A stretch of DNA of 64,000 bases from Actinomadura rupiterrae (GCF_024172125.1 NZ_JAMZEA010000010.1:186001-250000); one strand, 5' to 3'. Counted from the stretch's first letter, positions 8,365-17,263 are shown. Notes: generated by a model not told the origin, from the letters alone. A program made the numbers and translations.

Positions 8365-8711
8365 ACCGGCTCGTGAGGCCCGCCCGCCTTGTCGTGCTAG
8401 CCGCTTTGGCAGCCTGCCTGGTCCTGCCGCTAGCGCCGCAGCAGGCGTCGGCCTGCGACGTCAGCTACGACTACAAACCGCAGCTGAATCTGGGCAAACC
8501 GAACATGGGCCGTAGCAAGACCTGCTCGACCGGCACCTCGTCCGTCGGCGTCGTCCTGGTCGCCATCGCCGCCTTTGGCGCCCTCGCCCTGGCCGGAACC
8601 GTCGTCCTGCGCCGGGCCACCTCGCTGCTGCCGACACCGCCCGGCGAGGACCAGGCCCTCACCGACTACCTCCAGGCGACGAGCCTCACCCCGCATCCCG
8701 GCCCGCACTAA
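8361..8711 (+). CDS. Small secreted or membrane protein coupled to the PrsW gene
   Basis: A 116-aa protein with a signal-peptide-like start (basic MNRLVRPAR, hydrophobic core to about residue 25, then QQASAC), three cysteines in the short exported part (C32, C55 region), and a second hydrophobic helix at about 61-83. Mature topology is therefore an anchored extracytoplasmic loop. Family not recognised. It overlaps the PrsW-like gene by 4 bp and ends the operon before a strong hairpin at 8725-8756. Confidence 0.7.
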   Translation: MNRLVRPARLVVLAALAACLVLPLAPQQASACDVSYDYKPQLNLGKPNMGRSKTCSTGTSSVGVVLVAIAAFGALALAGTVVLRRATSLLPTPPGEDQALTDYLQATSLTPHPGPH

Positions 8712-8724
8712 CGACCCGACACGT

Positions 8725-8756
8725 GGGCTCGGACCGGCCATGGCCGGGCCGAGCCC
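8725..8756 (+). terminator. Intrinsic-type hairpin after the PrsW operon
   Basis: A 15-bp stem with one mismatch (8725-8739 with 8742-8756) and a 2-base loop, 13 bp after the stop at 8711. It has no T-run, as is common in actinomycetes. Confidence 0.7.
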
Positions 8757-8819
8757 CTCCGGCCGTCTTCCCGCGCGGACGCGCCGCGTGTGATGCACGT
8801 CGCAGCCCGGCGGGGCGGG

Positions 8820-8973
8820 ATTGGCTAGACTGGTCGGTGGTTCTCGTGGGAACGAGGCCGCGGCGGTGGGGCCCGCCGCCCCCGAGGTCCGCTCCGGCGG
8901 ACGCGGGGCAACCGCGACTCCTTGCCAACGGTCCCTGCCAGCGTAGTTCGCCATGCCCTGGTAGGAGGAACCG
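8820..8973 (+). promoter_or_regulatory. Structured leader upstream of the crcB pair
   Basis: The stretch holds three successive potential hairpins: GGCGG/CCGCC around 8872-8890, GTCCG/CGGAC around 8897-8912, and GGCAA/TTGCC around 8917-8938. A possible -10 hexamer TAGACT lies near 8826. A leader of about 140 nt with ordered stems before a fluoride-exporter gene invites a riboswitch reading, but I do not find the conserved GGNGATG and CTGATGACGCC-type elements of the fluoride (crcB) class. An AGGAGG Shine-Dalgarno ends the leader at about 8962-8968. Confidence 0.4.
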
Positions 8974-9525
8974 ATGCACGACCCCCGGCTGCCCGCTGAT
9001 CCCGGAACCCGGCTGCCCGTCGACTCCGACGTGGAGCTGCGCGTCCCCGAGCAGCGCCGCGAGCTGGCCCGCGCCCCCTGGACGACGCTCGGCGCGATCT
9101 CGGCGGGCGGGATGATCGGCGCGCTCGCCCGCTACGGCCTCGGCGCCGCCTTCCCGCACGACCCCGGCGCGTTCGACTGGGCCACCTTCGGAATCAACGT
9201 CTCCGGCTGCCTGCTGATCGGCGTGCTGATGGTCATGATCACCCAGGTGCTGCGGCCGCACCCGCTGCTGCGGCCCTTCCTCGGCGTCGGCGTGCTCGGC
9301 GGCTTCACCACCTTCTCCACCGCGCTGGTGGAGGTGCAGAAGTCGGTCGAGGACGGCTCGTCCGGCACCGCGCTGGCCTACCTCGCCGCGACCCTGGTGG
9401 CGGCCCTCGCCGCCGTGTGGACCGGCGTCCGCCTCACCCGGGCGATCGCCGGCGTCCGGACGCCGCCCAGGCCCGGCCCCGACGCTCGGAGCAAGGTCGG
9501 CGCGGCCGAAGGCGGCGCCCGATGA
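8974..9525 (+). CDS. crcB: CrcB/Fluc fluoride channel subunit 1
   Basis: A 183-aa protein: an N-terminal polar extension of about 30 aa, then the four-helix CrcB domain with GGMIGALARYGL, FGINVSGCLLIG (conserved Asn) and GGFTTFSTALVE (the Phe-box/TFST region lining the pore), followed by a basic tail. Fluc channels are antiparallel dimers that expel fluoride; actinobacteria often encode two unlike subunits side by side, as here. ATG 8974 is preceded by a good AGGAGG. Overlaps crcB2 by 4 bp. Confidence 0.95.
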   Translation: MHDPRLPADPGTRLPVDSDVELRVPEQRRELARAPWTTLGAISAGGMIGALARYGLGAAFPHDPGAFDWATFGINVSGCLLIGVLMVMITQVLRPHPLLRPFLGVGVLGGFTTFSTALVEVQKSVEDGSSGTALAYLAATLVAALAAVWTGVRLTRAIAGVRTPPRPGPDARSKVGAAEGGAR

Positions 9526-9890
9526 CGCTGCTCCTCGTCGCGCTCGGCGCGGCCGTCGGCGCGCCGCTGCGCTACCTGACCGACCGCGCCGTCCAGTCCC
9601 GGCACGACTCGGTGTTCCCGTGGGGCACCTTCACCGTGAACGTCGCCGGGTGCCTGCTGCTCGGCTTCCTCGCCGCCCACTCCGGCGGGAGCGGCGTGAT
9701 GGCCCTCGCCGGGACGGGCTTCTGCGGCGCGCTCACCACCTACTCGACGTTCGGCTACGAGACGCTGCGGCTGGCCGAGACCGGCGCCCGTCCCTACGCG
9801 GTGCTGAACGTCGTGGCGTCGCTCGGCGCGGGCCTCGGCGCGGCCTGGATCGGGATGGTCATCGCGCAGGCCCTCACCGGCGCGTCCTGA
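9522..9890 (+). CDS. crcB: CrcB/Fluc fluoride channel subunit 2
   Basis: A 122-aa four-helix protein with GAAVGAPLRYLTDR, FTVNVAGCLLLG and GFCGALTTYSTFGYE, all conserved Fluc features including the TYST pore segment. ATG 9522 overlaps the stop of the first subunit, and the two probably form a heterodimeric channel, which is inference from the gene pair. Shorter than its partner because it lacks both terminal extensions. Confidence 0.95.
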   Translation: MTLLLVALGAAVGAPLRYLTDRAVQSRHDSVFPWGTFTVNVAGCLLLGFLAAHSGGSGVMALAGTGFCGALTTYSTFGYETLRLAETGARPYAVLNVVASLGAGLGAAWIGMVIAQALTGAS

Positions 9891-10015
9891 CGCCGCCCTC
9901 ACCGACCTCGCGGACGGACCGCCACCTTTTGCCCAACCTGGGACCGGCTTTGGGCTTCCCTCTCAGGGGTTGCGGCTACGGGTGCAGTGACGGGCGGCGA
10001 GGGAGGGGACGGGAC

Positions 10016-10525
10016 GTGTCGGACTCGATGTACAGGCCCGCGCCGCGGTCGGACGCGTCCGCGTCCCGGCCGCGGGTGCGCGCCGGACGGCTCTGGGCCG
10101 GAGGCATCGCGACCGCGGTCGTGGCGGCGCTCGTGGTCGTGGTCGGGGTGCTGCTGGTGCGCGGCGTGCTGGACATCGCGGTGCTCGCGCCGAGCGGGCG
10201 CGGCACCTACGGCGACTCGTCCACGACCAGCTACGCGCTGATGGCGGCCGTGGCGGCGCTCGCGGCCACGGCGCTGCTGCACCTGCTGCTGGTGGCGGTG
10301 CCGAAGCCGGTCGCGTTCTTCGGCTGGATCGGCAGCCTGGCGACCGCCGCGGCGGTGCTGCTGCCGCTGACCATCACCGACCCGATGGACTCCGCGCTCG
10401 CGACCGCCGGGATCAACCTCGTCACCGGCGTGTGCATCGTGAGCCTGCTCTGCGCGGTGGCCTCGGCCGCGGTCGCGCCGCCCCGGTCCGGCCCGGGCTA
10501 CCCCGGGCCGGGATACCTGGAGTGA
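10016..10525 (+). CDS. DUF6069-like four-helix membrane protein
   Basis: A 169-aa protein with a polar N-terminus and four hydrophobic helices (about residues 27-49, 65-86, 92-113 and 120-142), a pattern found in DUF6069 proteins of actinomycetes; function unknown. GTG 10016 follows a GGGAGGGG ribosome-binding stretch; ATG 10028 is an alternative. The stop overlaps the GTG of the MFS gene, so the two are co-translated. The 125 bp upstream (9891-10015) show no clear structure. Confidence 0.7.
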   Translation: MSDSMYRPAPRSDASASRPRVRAGRLWAGGIATAVVAALVVVVGVLLVRGVLDIAVLAPSGRGTYGDSSTTSYALMAAVAALAATALLHLLLVAVPKPVAFFGWIGSLATAAAVLLPLTITDPMDSALATAGINLVTGVCIVSLLCAVASAAVAPPRSGPGYPGPGYLE

Positions 10526-12030
10526 CCCCGCAGCGGCGCCGCTGGGCGGTCCTGGCGGTGCTGTCCGGCAGCCTGCTGATCATCGCGATGGACGCCACCA
10601 TCCTCAACGTGGCGTTCCCGTCGCTGGTGGCGGACCTGCGCCCGACCTCGGTCGAGCAGCTGTGGATCATCGACGCGTACGCGCTGGTGCTGTCCGGGCT
10701 GCTCATCACCGCCGGGGCGCTCGGCGACCGCTGGGGACGCCGCCGGGTGCTGGTCTTCGGCTTCGTGGTGTTCGCCGCCGCCTCGCTGCTCGCGGTCGTC
10801 GCGACCGCGCCGTGGGTGGTGATCGCGGCCCGCGCGCTGCTCGGTGTCGGCGGCGCGGCGATCATGCCGTCCACGATCTCGATCCTGCGGGTGGTGTTCA
10901 CCGACCCGCGCGAGCGCGCCGTCGCCTACAGCGTGTGGACGGCGGTGATCGGCGCGGGCATGGCGCTCGGGCCGCTGGTCGGCGGGCTGGTGGTGCAGGC
11001 GCAGGGCTGGGAGTCGGCGTTCCTGCTGAACGTGCCGGTCGCGGTGGTGTGCGTGGTGCTCGCGCTGTGGCTGGTGCCCGAGTCGTCCCATCCGCGCGAG
11101 GGCCGCTGGGACTGGTGGGGTGTGGCGCTGTCGGTGGTCGGGATGGTCTCGCTCGCCGGCGGCATCAAGCTGGTCGGCGGGCACGACGTCCGGGCCGGGC
11201 TGGTGCTGCTGGTGGTCGCGGCGGTCACGCTGACCCTGTTCGTCCGGCGCGAGCTGCGGATCGCCAACCCGCTGCTGCAGGTGCGGATGTTCGCCAACCG
11301 GGTGTTCAGCGTGTCCGCGGTGTCGATCTTCCTGGGCATGATGGCGCTCGGCGCGGTGCTGTTCCTGATCACCCAGTGGTTCCAGTACGCGAAGGGGCTG
11401 GGGCCGTTCGCCGCCGGGCTGCGGCTGCTGCCCGCCCCGGCCGCGCTGGTCGTCGCGCCGCTGTTCACGCCCCGGCTGATGGAGCGGTTCGGCGTCCGCG
11501 TCGTCCTCGGCGCCGGGATGGCGGTCGCGGCGGTCGGCATGGCGGTGCCGTGGATCGCCGACGTGGCCGGACGGCTCGCCTACGCCGAGATCGCCGTCGC
11601 GCTGCTGTGCCTGGGCACCGGCTTCGGCATCGCCGCCACCGCCGCGTCGGTGGCGCTGCTGTCGTCCTCGCCGCAGGAGGAGGCGGGCGGCGCGGCGGCC
11701 GTGGAGGAGATCTCCTACGAGCTGGGCGGCGCGATGGGCGTCGCCGCGATCGGCAGCCTCGCCGCCGTCCTGTACCGCGGCGACGTGCCGCGCCTCGGCC
11801 TGCCCGGCGACCAGGCGGCGCGGGTGCGCGACTCGATCGGCGAGGCCGCCGTGGTCGCCGCCCAGCGCGGCGGCGACCACGGCGACCGGATCATGTCGGC
11901 GGCGTCGGCGTCGTTCACGCACGCCCTCGGCGTGGCGTTCCTCGCCGCCGCTATCCTGCTGCTCGCGTCCGGATACGTCGGGTACCGGGTTGTCCCGGCC
12001 GATTTCCGGCCCACCGAGAACGCGCACTGA
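10522..12030 (+). CDS. MFS transporter, DHA2-type drug:H+ antiporter
   Basis: A 502-aa exporter with about 14 transmembrane helices. Helix 1 has the DHA2 signature MDATILNVAFPSL, and the loop after helix 2 carries MFS motif A (GALGDRWGRR, residues 65-74). Helix 5 holds an antiporter-type motif (GAGMALGPLVGGLV). Such proteins efflux drugs or metabolites using proton motive force; substrate unknown. Coupled to the DUF6069-like gene by a GTGA overlap; no local regulator. It ends next to a 12-bp palindrome shared with the convergent gene. Confidence 0.92.
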   Translation: MTPQRRRWAVLAVLSGSLLIIAMDATILNVAFPSLVADLRPTSVEQLWIIDAYALVLSGLLITAGALGDRWGRRRVLVFGFVVFAAASLLAVVATAPWVVIAARALLGVGGAAIMPSTISILRVVFTDPRERAVAYSVWTAVIGAGMALGPLVGGLVVQAQGWESAFLLNVPVAVVCVVLALWLVPESSHPREGRWDWWGVALSVVGMVSLAGGIKLVGGHDVRAGLVLLVVAAVTLTLFVRRELRIANPLLQVRMFANRVFSVSAVSIFLGMMALGAVLFLITQWFQYAKGLGPFAAGLRLLPAPAALVVAPLFTPRLMERFGVRVVLGAGMAVAAVGMAVPWIADVAGRLAYAEIAVALLCLGTGFGIAATAASVALLSSSPQEEAGGAAAVEEISYELGGAMGVAAIGSLAAVLYRGDVPRLGLPGDQAARVRDSIGEAAVVAAQRGGDHGDRIMSAASASFTHALGVAFLAAAILLLASGYVGYRVVPADFRPTENAH

Positions 12031-12042
12031 CCGCCCGGGCGG
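12031..12042. terminator. 12-bp palindrome between convergent stops
   Basis: CCGCCCGGGCGG fills nearly the whole 13-bp gap between the MFS stop and the stop of the leftward TPR gene. It could act as a short bidirectional terminator, but the stem is only 6 bp. Confidence 0.35.
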
Positions 12043-12043
12043 C

Positions 12044-14104
12044 TCAGGTGGGCCGGTAGCAGCAGCGGCGGCCGGTGTGGATCGCGGTGCCCAGCTCCGC
12101 GCCGAGGACGGCGTCGGCGGCCGAGATCCGGTCCAGCGCCCGCCTGATCGCCTTGCCGACCGACACCCGCGCGCGCTCGTCGGCGTCGGCGAACCGGCGC
12201 GTCCGCCCGGCGAGCCCGGCGGAGGCGGCCAGCTCGGAGACCAGCCAGTCCCGCTCGGCGGTCGCGGCGGCCGCGCGGGAGGCGTCACCGGCGTCCTCGG
12301 CCGCGTCGATGGCGTCCTGGAGGTCGGCCAGGCGCCGCTTGTACTCCCGCTTGGCCCGCTCGTCCAGGACGGGCTGCACCGACTCGCCATGCCGCGCGGA
12401 CTCGCGCGCCTGGAGGCCCTCGCCGGACGTCGCCGGGGTGATCGCCGCGCTCGCGGCCAGCTCCACCGCCGGGATGTCCGCGTTCGGGTTGGCGAGCAGG
12501 ATCGCCAGGTAGCGCAGGCCCACGCCGTCCTCGACCACCGCCTCGCGCCCGCCCGACACGACCCGCCACAGCCGCCCGTGCCGCTCGCACCGTGCCGGGC
12601 CGGACCGCCGCTCCCGGCGCGGCGCGGTCGCGGTCCGCTCCATCGGCGGCAGCTTCATGCCGAGTTGCGCCGCCTCGGACTCGGCCAGCGCCAGCTCGCG
12701 CGCTGCGGGCTCGGCGTCCGGGCCGTCCCGGCGGGCGAGCGCCTGCCCGAGCCGCCACCGCGACAGGACGGTGGCGGGCCAGTGGCCGAGCGCGAGGTTG
12801 CCGCGCACCGCCTCGCGCAGATGCCGGACGGCCCCGTCGGCGTCGTCCAGTGTCAGCGCCGCGACGCCGAGGCTGTGCTGCACCGTCCCCAGGCAGATCG
12901 CGCCGCGGCTGGCCACCACCGGGAGATGCGCGTAGGGCGAGAGCAGCTCGTAGACGCGGGCGGCGGTCTCCCGGTCGCCGAGCAGATGCGCGGTCTCGAC
13001 CACGCAGTACAGCGCCATCAGCCAGCTGCTCGACCGGGGCAGGTCGCCGAGGTCGCGCCCGCACAGCCGGGCCAGGGTGCCGGTCGCGAGCCGGGTGTCC
13101 CCGGCGGTCGCGGCGGCGAGCGCCAGGCCCGCGACGGGGGCGTTGTCGATCAGGCTCAGCGCGGCCGAGTCGATCAGCTCCGACAGCCCGCCGACCAGCT
13201 CGGCCGAACGGCCCTGGTACCAGCGGACGACGCCGAGCTGCCCGGCCCGCCACCCGACGGTGTTGACGTCGCCCGCCGCCGCGCCGAGCCGCGCGGACTC
13301 CTTGGACAGCGCTTCGGCCCGGTCCAGGCGTCCCGTCCGGACGGCGAGCATGACCTCCATCGCGCTCACCGCGTACCCGAACGCCAGGTGGCCCCCGCCG
13401 ATCGCGGCGCGCAGCTCGGCGAGCCGCCGGTAGGCGTGCGGGTGGCCCGCCAGGAACAGGTCCACGGTCTGCCACAGCAGCCCGAGCAGCAGGTCGAACC
13501 GCCGTCCGGTGCCGGCCGCCTGGTCGGTCAGCTCCTGCGCCAGCCGGTGCCGGAGCGGCCCGTCGTCGGGGCCGAGCGCGCACAGGTGCGCCAGGTGCAG
13601 CGCCTCGGCGAGCGCCACCGGGTCGGACGCGCGGCGCGCCTCGCCGACCAGGTCCAGGATCGCCGCGTGGCCGCCGGACCGGTAGTCCTCCTCGCCGGCC
13701 AGCCGGATCCGCAGCCGCAGCGCCATCGGCGAGCGCGGGTCGAGCCGCCGCAGCGCGTCCCGCTGCCGGACCCGGACCAGCGCCGACTCGGCCGCCCCGC
13801 GCCGCTCGTGCGCCCACAGCCCCCCGAGCCCGAGCGCCGCCCTCCCCAACGCCTCAGCCCCCGCCGTCCCGCGCCCCAACGCGTCCGACCCGCCCTCGGA
13901 CGCGTCGTCGCGACCTAGGGCGAGGTCGGCGGCTCGGTAGGCGGCGGCGAAGTTCGCGCGGCTCGCGCCGAGGTCGCCGTCGTCGAGCAGGGCGCGCTCG
14001 CCTGCGCGCAGCAACCCGGCCACGTCGGCGGCGTCCTCGCCTGCCTCGCCCTGGTCGTCATCGAGCGGCGCGCACCGCTCTGGTCCCCATGAAGTGATGG
14101 TCAC
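12044..14104 (-). CDS. TPR-type regulator-like protein with actinobacterial C-terminal module
   Basis: A 686-aa soluble protein. Residues of about 30-480 are helical, with repeated A/L-rich pairs typical of TPR-like arrays. The last 170 residues follow a pattern known from the C-termini of large actinobacterial LuxR/AfsR-type proteins: RLWRVVSGGREAVVEDGVGL, ERAKREYKRRLADL, RARVSVGKAIRRALDRI, and an ending GTAIHTGRRCCYRP. No N-terminal ATPase, SARP or LuxR DNA-binding domain is visible. It is the last gene on the particle strand, 108 bp beyond the 1016-aa protein, with a hairpin between. It may be the cluster's regulator or sensor; that is inferred from position. GTG 14104 has only a weak ribosome-binding site. 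Confidence 0.65.
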   Translation of the reverse strand: MTITSWGPERCAPLDDDQGEAGEDAADVAGLLRAGERALLDDGDLGASRANFAAAYRAADLALGRDDASEGGSDALGRGTAGAEALGRAALGLGGLWAHERRGAAESALVRVRQRDALRRLDPRSPMALRLRIRLAGEEDYRSGGHAAILDLVGEARRASDPVALAEALHLAHLCALGPDDGPLRHRLAQELTDQAAGTGRRFDLLLGLLWQTVDLFLAGHPHAYRRLAELRAAIGGGHLAFGYAVSAMEVMLAVRTGRLDRAEALSKESARLGAAAGDVNTVGWRAGQLGVVRWYQGRSAELVGGLSELIDSAALSLIDNAPVAGLALAAATAGDTRLATGTLARLCGRDLGDLPRSSSWLMALYCVVETAHLLGDRETAARVYELLSPYAHLPVVASRGAICLGTVQHSLGVAALTLDDADGAVRHLREAVRGNLALGHWPATVLSRWRLGQALARRDGPDAEPAARELALAESEAAQLGMKLPPMERTATAPRRERRSGPARCERHGRLWRVVSGGREAVVEDGVGLRYLAILLANPNADIPAVELAASAAITPATSGEGLQARESARHGESVQPVLDERAKREYKRRLADLQDAIDAAEDAGDASRAAAATAERDWLVSELAASAGLAGRTRRFADADERARVSVGKAIRRALDRISAADAVLGAELGTAIHTGRRCCYRPT

Positions 14105-14141
14105 CGGCCAAACCCCCGCGTCCGCCAGTCGTTCCGCTTCG

Positions 14142-14164
14142 CGAACCGCCCGATCGGCGGTTCG
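14142..14164 (-). terminator. Hairpin between the 1016-aa gene and the TPR gene
   Basis: A perfect 9-bp stem, CGAACCGCC (14142-14150) with GGCGGTTCG (14156-14164), around a 5-base loop, downstream of the stop at 14213. It could partly terminate the particle operon before the TPR gene. Confidence 0.55.
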
Positions 14165-14212
14165 TGAGGGTCACGGATGCGCCCGGTCGGCGGTTCAGCG
14201 GTGCACGCGGCG

Positions 14213-17200
14213 TCACTGCGCGCTGTCCTTGGACAGCGCCGCGCGGAAATCGTCGCGGAACTTCTGGTCGAGCGTCACCGGTAGGTGCGCGGGCCCCGAG
14301 TCGGCCGGGACGACGATCCCGTGGTCGTCGTAGTGGAGGGCCCCGTCCTTGCTGATTCGGGCCGCGTGCGGCTGGGAGTTGACGGCGAACGGGCGCGCGT
14401 CGGTGGTCGGGACGTCGAGCCGGATCACCGAGTCGTCGTCCAGCTTCCAGGTGGCCGTGGCCCCCTCGAACGGCTGGGCGCGCACGTTCCCGGCCCCGCC
14501 CGCCCCCTCGCCCTTGACGGACGTCCGGACCCTCTTGCCGAAGGAGAACTTCGGTTCGCCCAGCGCGCGCCGCAGGTCGGAGTAGGTGCTGCCGGAGATC
14601 CGGCCGAGCAGCTCGCGCGCGGCGTCGTCGGCGCCGCGCGCGCCGGTCCCGGTGGCGTTGAGGCCCTGGGCGAGCAGGGCGCGCCGGTCCTTGGCGAGCC
14701 GCTTGAGGTGGTCGAGCAGGAAGTCCTCGTGCGCGGTCCGGGCCGCGGCCTGCTCGATCGCGAGCAGCTCCTTGTTCAGCGCGTCCCGGGCCGCGGCGGC
14801 GGCCGCGTCGCCCGCCGCGACCTTGGCGACCTGCTCGCGCAGCAGCGTGAACTTCGCGAGGTAGCCGTCGATCACCAACTGCTGCGCGGCGGTCGGCAGC
14901 GGCACCGGCGCGCCGCGCAGGGCCAGCCGCGTGACGGCGTTCTCGGCGGCGAACAGGCGCGGTTCGAGGAACGCCACGGCCTCGCGGATCGCCTCCTCGC
15001 CCCCCTCGTGCGTGAACCCCTTCTGGAACCCGACCAGGCCGGAGGTCAGGATGCGGTCGGAGCGGTCGAGCCGCGCGGCCAGCTCGTCCGCCTGCCGGAG
15101 CAGCAGGCCCTTGGCCCCGCCGGGCTCCGGGACGCCGCGGGGGGCGAGCCGGTCGATCGCGCGGCGGGCCTCGGCGAGCCGGTCCCGAAGGTCCGCGATC
15201 TTGGCGCGCAGCCGGGCCTCGGCCGCGAAGGTCCGCGGGGACAGCCGGGCCGCCGCGCCCAGCGACCCCGGCGCCTTCGGCACCTTCGGCGCGGGAGCCA
15301 CGGGCGGTTCGGCCGGTGGCGGTGGCGGCGGCAAGGGGGCCGGTGGCGGCACAGGCGCAGGCGCGGGGACGGCCGGACGGGGCAGACGCGGCACTCCGGC
15401 CTGCGCGACGGGCACGATCGGCGTCCCGGACCTCTCCAGCTCCGCCCAAGTCCACCGTCCGGTGGCGGCGGGCGCGCCGTTGACGATCCCGTACCGGGTG
15501 AGCCCGTCGGCGTTGAGGTGGAAGACCTGGTCGGGGAAGTCGGGATGGAGGAACGTCACGCCCTGGCCGGCCTCGATGAACTGCGTGCCCGGACGGAACG
15601 CCAGCGCCGTCGCCGCGTTCCCGCCGAGGGCCTGCGTGCCCTTCTGCAGGGCTTGGACCGCCTTTGCGGCCAGCTTCGGCTTAGGCAGCAGGGACTTGCC
15701 GGCGCCGCGGAGCAGCCCGCTGAGGGAGATGAGCAGCCCGATCAGCTCGCGCCACTGCCCGGACGGGACGGGTTCGACCGTCAATGGCGTGCCGGTGTTG
15801 GCCGCGACCCGCTGCGCCTGCTCGTCGGCGCTGCGGTCCCACGAGTCGTAGACGGTCTTGACGGTCAGTGCCGCCCCGGACAGGTAGCCGACCGCCTGGA
15901 GGGCGAGGATGAGCCGCGCCCCGGCGACGATGCCCGCGAGCGGCCCGGCGGCGAAGCTCAGCACGAGCAGCGCCACGTGCAGCCAGGGCCAGACCGACCG
16001 GTTCGGAACCGCCCGGTTGTCCGCGATGAGCCGTGCCTGGACGGACGTGCCGTCCAGGCCGAAGCGGGCGAGCGCCTCGGCGTGGACGTGGACCAGGTCG
16101 AAGACGAACTCGGGTCCTTCGCGCAGCCGCGCCCGCGTCTCGTCGATGTTGGCGAGCCGGGTCTGCGTCCACTGCCGCAGGACGTCGCCGAGCAGGTCCG
16201 GGACGTGCACGGCGAGCACGGCTTCGAGCACGGGGGAGTCCATGAGCAGCGGGTGGTCGGCCAGGAGCGCGCGCGTCCGCTCCTCCGACGGCCCGGGCGG
16301 CCGGGTCAGCGCCGCCAGGTCGCGGACGAGCCGGTCCAGCACGCCCACCTCCCGGTAGCGCTGCAGGTCGGCGCGCAGCACGCCCTCGCTGCTCTTGAGC
16401 GTGGTGAGGGTGACCTCGACCCCGTGGTCCCGGACGACCCGGCGCATCGCGCGGACGGCGGCGTCGAACGCGGCGATGTCGGCGAAGCCCGCCGCGTTCA
16501 GGTCGCGGAGCAGTTCGGCGCCCACCCGCCGCTTGTTCTCGGCGATCTCCTCGCGGAACTCCTTGGCTCCGGTGCCGTCCGGGAGCCGCTCGAAGAAGCG
16601 GATCTTGTCGTAGAGCGGGCCGAGGCCGTCCAGCCGGTGCACGAGCGCCTCGTCCGAGCCGGCGGCGAGCTTGGCGTGCGCGTCCGCGAGGGCCCGCTCG
16701 CGGACGGCGACCTCCCGGGCGCGCTGGGCGCGTTTCGGGTCATGCAGGAACTCGTCGAGGTGGACGCGCGCCCGGCGCCAGTCGGTCGGCAGGTCGACGG
16801 CGGGGCTCAGCCCGGCTTCCAGCACCTCCCAGTCGACCGCCGTGAGGCCCTGGAGCTCGCGGAACACCTCCAGCAGGTCGAGCAGCTGGTCGGACGGCGT
16901 GACCACGATGAACGGCAGCAGCCGGTTCTTGGGGAAGCGGCGCCGGAACAGGTCGCGCAGCCCCAGGTAGCGGGCCATCTCGGGGGAGCGCTGGATCTCC
17001 TCGATGTCGGGGTGCTCGGCCAGGTCGTCGGCGACCTCGAACGCCTTCGGCCGCTCCGGAGGCGGCGGCGCGACCGGAGGCGCCGGAGCGCGCGCGGGCG
17101 CGGGCCGCTGCGGGACGGCCCGCGCCGCCGGGGCCGCGGAGGCCGGACGCGCCCGGTCGACCCCGTGCGCGACGCCGTCCACGACGGCCTTGGCGACCGG

Positions 17201-17263
17201 CCGGGGCACGCCGTCCGCGGCGTTCCGGGGCTTGTCCGGAAGGTGGTAGCGCCGCTTCGCCAT
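14213..17263 (-). CDS. Large modular protein of the contractile-particle cluster (candidate cargo or tape measure)
   Basis: A 1016-aa protein without signal peptide. Modules: basic N-terminus; proline-rich linker 40-73; a long charged helical region 74-420; a hydrophobic pair of helices 425-469; a region 490-610 containing TFLHPDFPDQVFHLNADG; a second proline-rich linker 623-666; heptad-rich helices about 670-880; and a compact C-terminal domain about 895-1016. That domain has WKLDDDSVIRLDVP, QPHAARIS, HYDDHGIVVP and PAHLPV, whose spaced His/Asp residues look like a polymorphic-toxin tip. It lies where particle clusters carry the tape measure or effector (after the gpI-like and fibre-like genes). 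Good ribosome-binding site GGAGTA before ATG 17263. Function is inference; I know no named family match. Confidence 0.7.
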   Translation of the reverse strand: MAKRRYHLPDKPRNAADGVPRPVAKAVVDGVAHGVDRARPASAAPAARAVPQRPAPARAPAPPVAPPPPERPKAFEVADDLAEHPDIEEIQRSPEMARYLGLRDLFRRRFPKNRLLPFIVVTPSDQLLDLLEVFRELQGLTAVDWEVLEAGLSPAVDLPTDWRRARVHLDEFLHDPKRAQRAREVAVRERALADAHAKLAAGSDEALVHRLDGLGPLYDKIRFFERLPDGTGAKEFREEIAENKRRVGAELLRDLNAAGFADIAAFDAAVRAMRRVVRDHGVEVTLTTLKSSEGVLRADLQRYREVGVLDRLVRDLAALTRPPGPSEERTRALLADHPLLMDSPVLEAVLAVHVPDLLGDVLRQWTQTRLANIDETRARLREGPEFVFDLVHVHAEALARFGLDGTSVQARLIADNRAVPNRSVWPWLHVALLVLSFAAGPLAGIVAGARLILALQAVGYLSGAALTVKTVYDSWDRSADEQAQRVAANTGTPLTVEPVPSGQWRELIGLLISLSGLLRGAGKSLLPKPKLAAKAVQALQKGTQALGGNAATALAFRPGTQFIEAGQGVTFLHPDFPDQVFHLNADGLTRYGIVNGAPAATGRWTWAELERSGTPIVPVAQAGVPRLPRPAVPAPAPVPPPAPLPPPPPPAEPPVAPAPKVPKAPGSLGAAARLSPRTFAAEARLRAKIADLRDRLAEARRAIDRLAPRGVPEPGGAKGLLLRQADELAARLDRSDRILTSGLVGFQKGFTHEGGEEAIREAVAFLEPRLFAAENAVTRLALRGAPVPLPTAAQQLVIDGYLAKFTLLREQVAKVAAGDAAAAAARDALNKELLAIEQAAARTAHEDFLLDHLKRLAKDRRALLAQGLNATGTGARGADDAARELLGRISGSTYSDLRRALGEPKFSFGKRVRTSVKGEGAGGAGNVRAQPFEGATATWKLDDDSVIRLDVPTTDARPFAVNSQPHAARISKDGALHYDDHGIVVPADSGPAHLPVTLDQKFRDDFRAALSKDSAQ

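Noticed and set aside
8851..8973. Canonical fluoride riboswitch before crcB
   Set aside because: The conserved GGNGATG and downstream CTGATG core elements are not present, so only an unassigned structured leader is reported.
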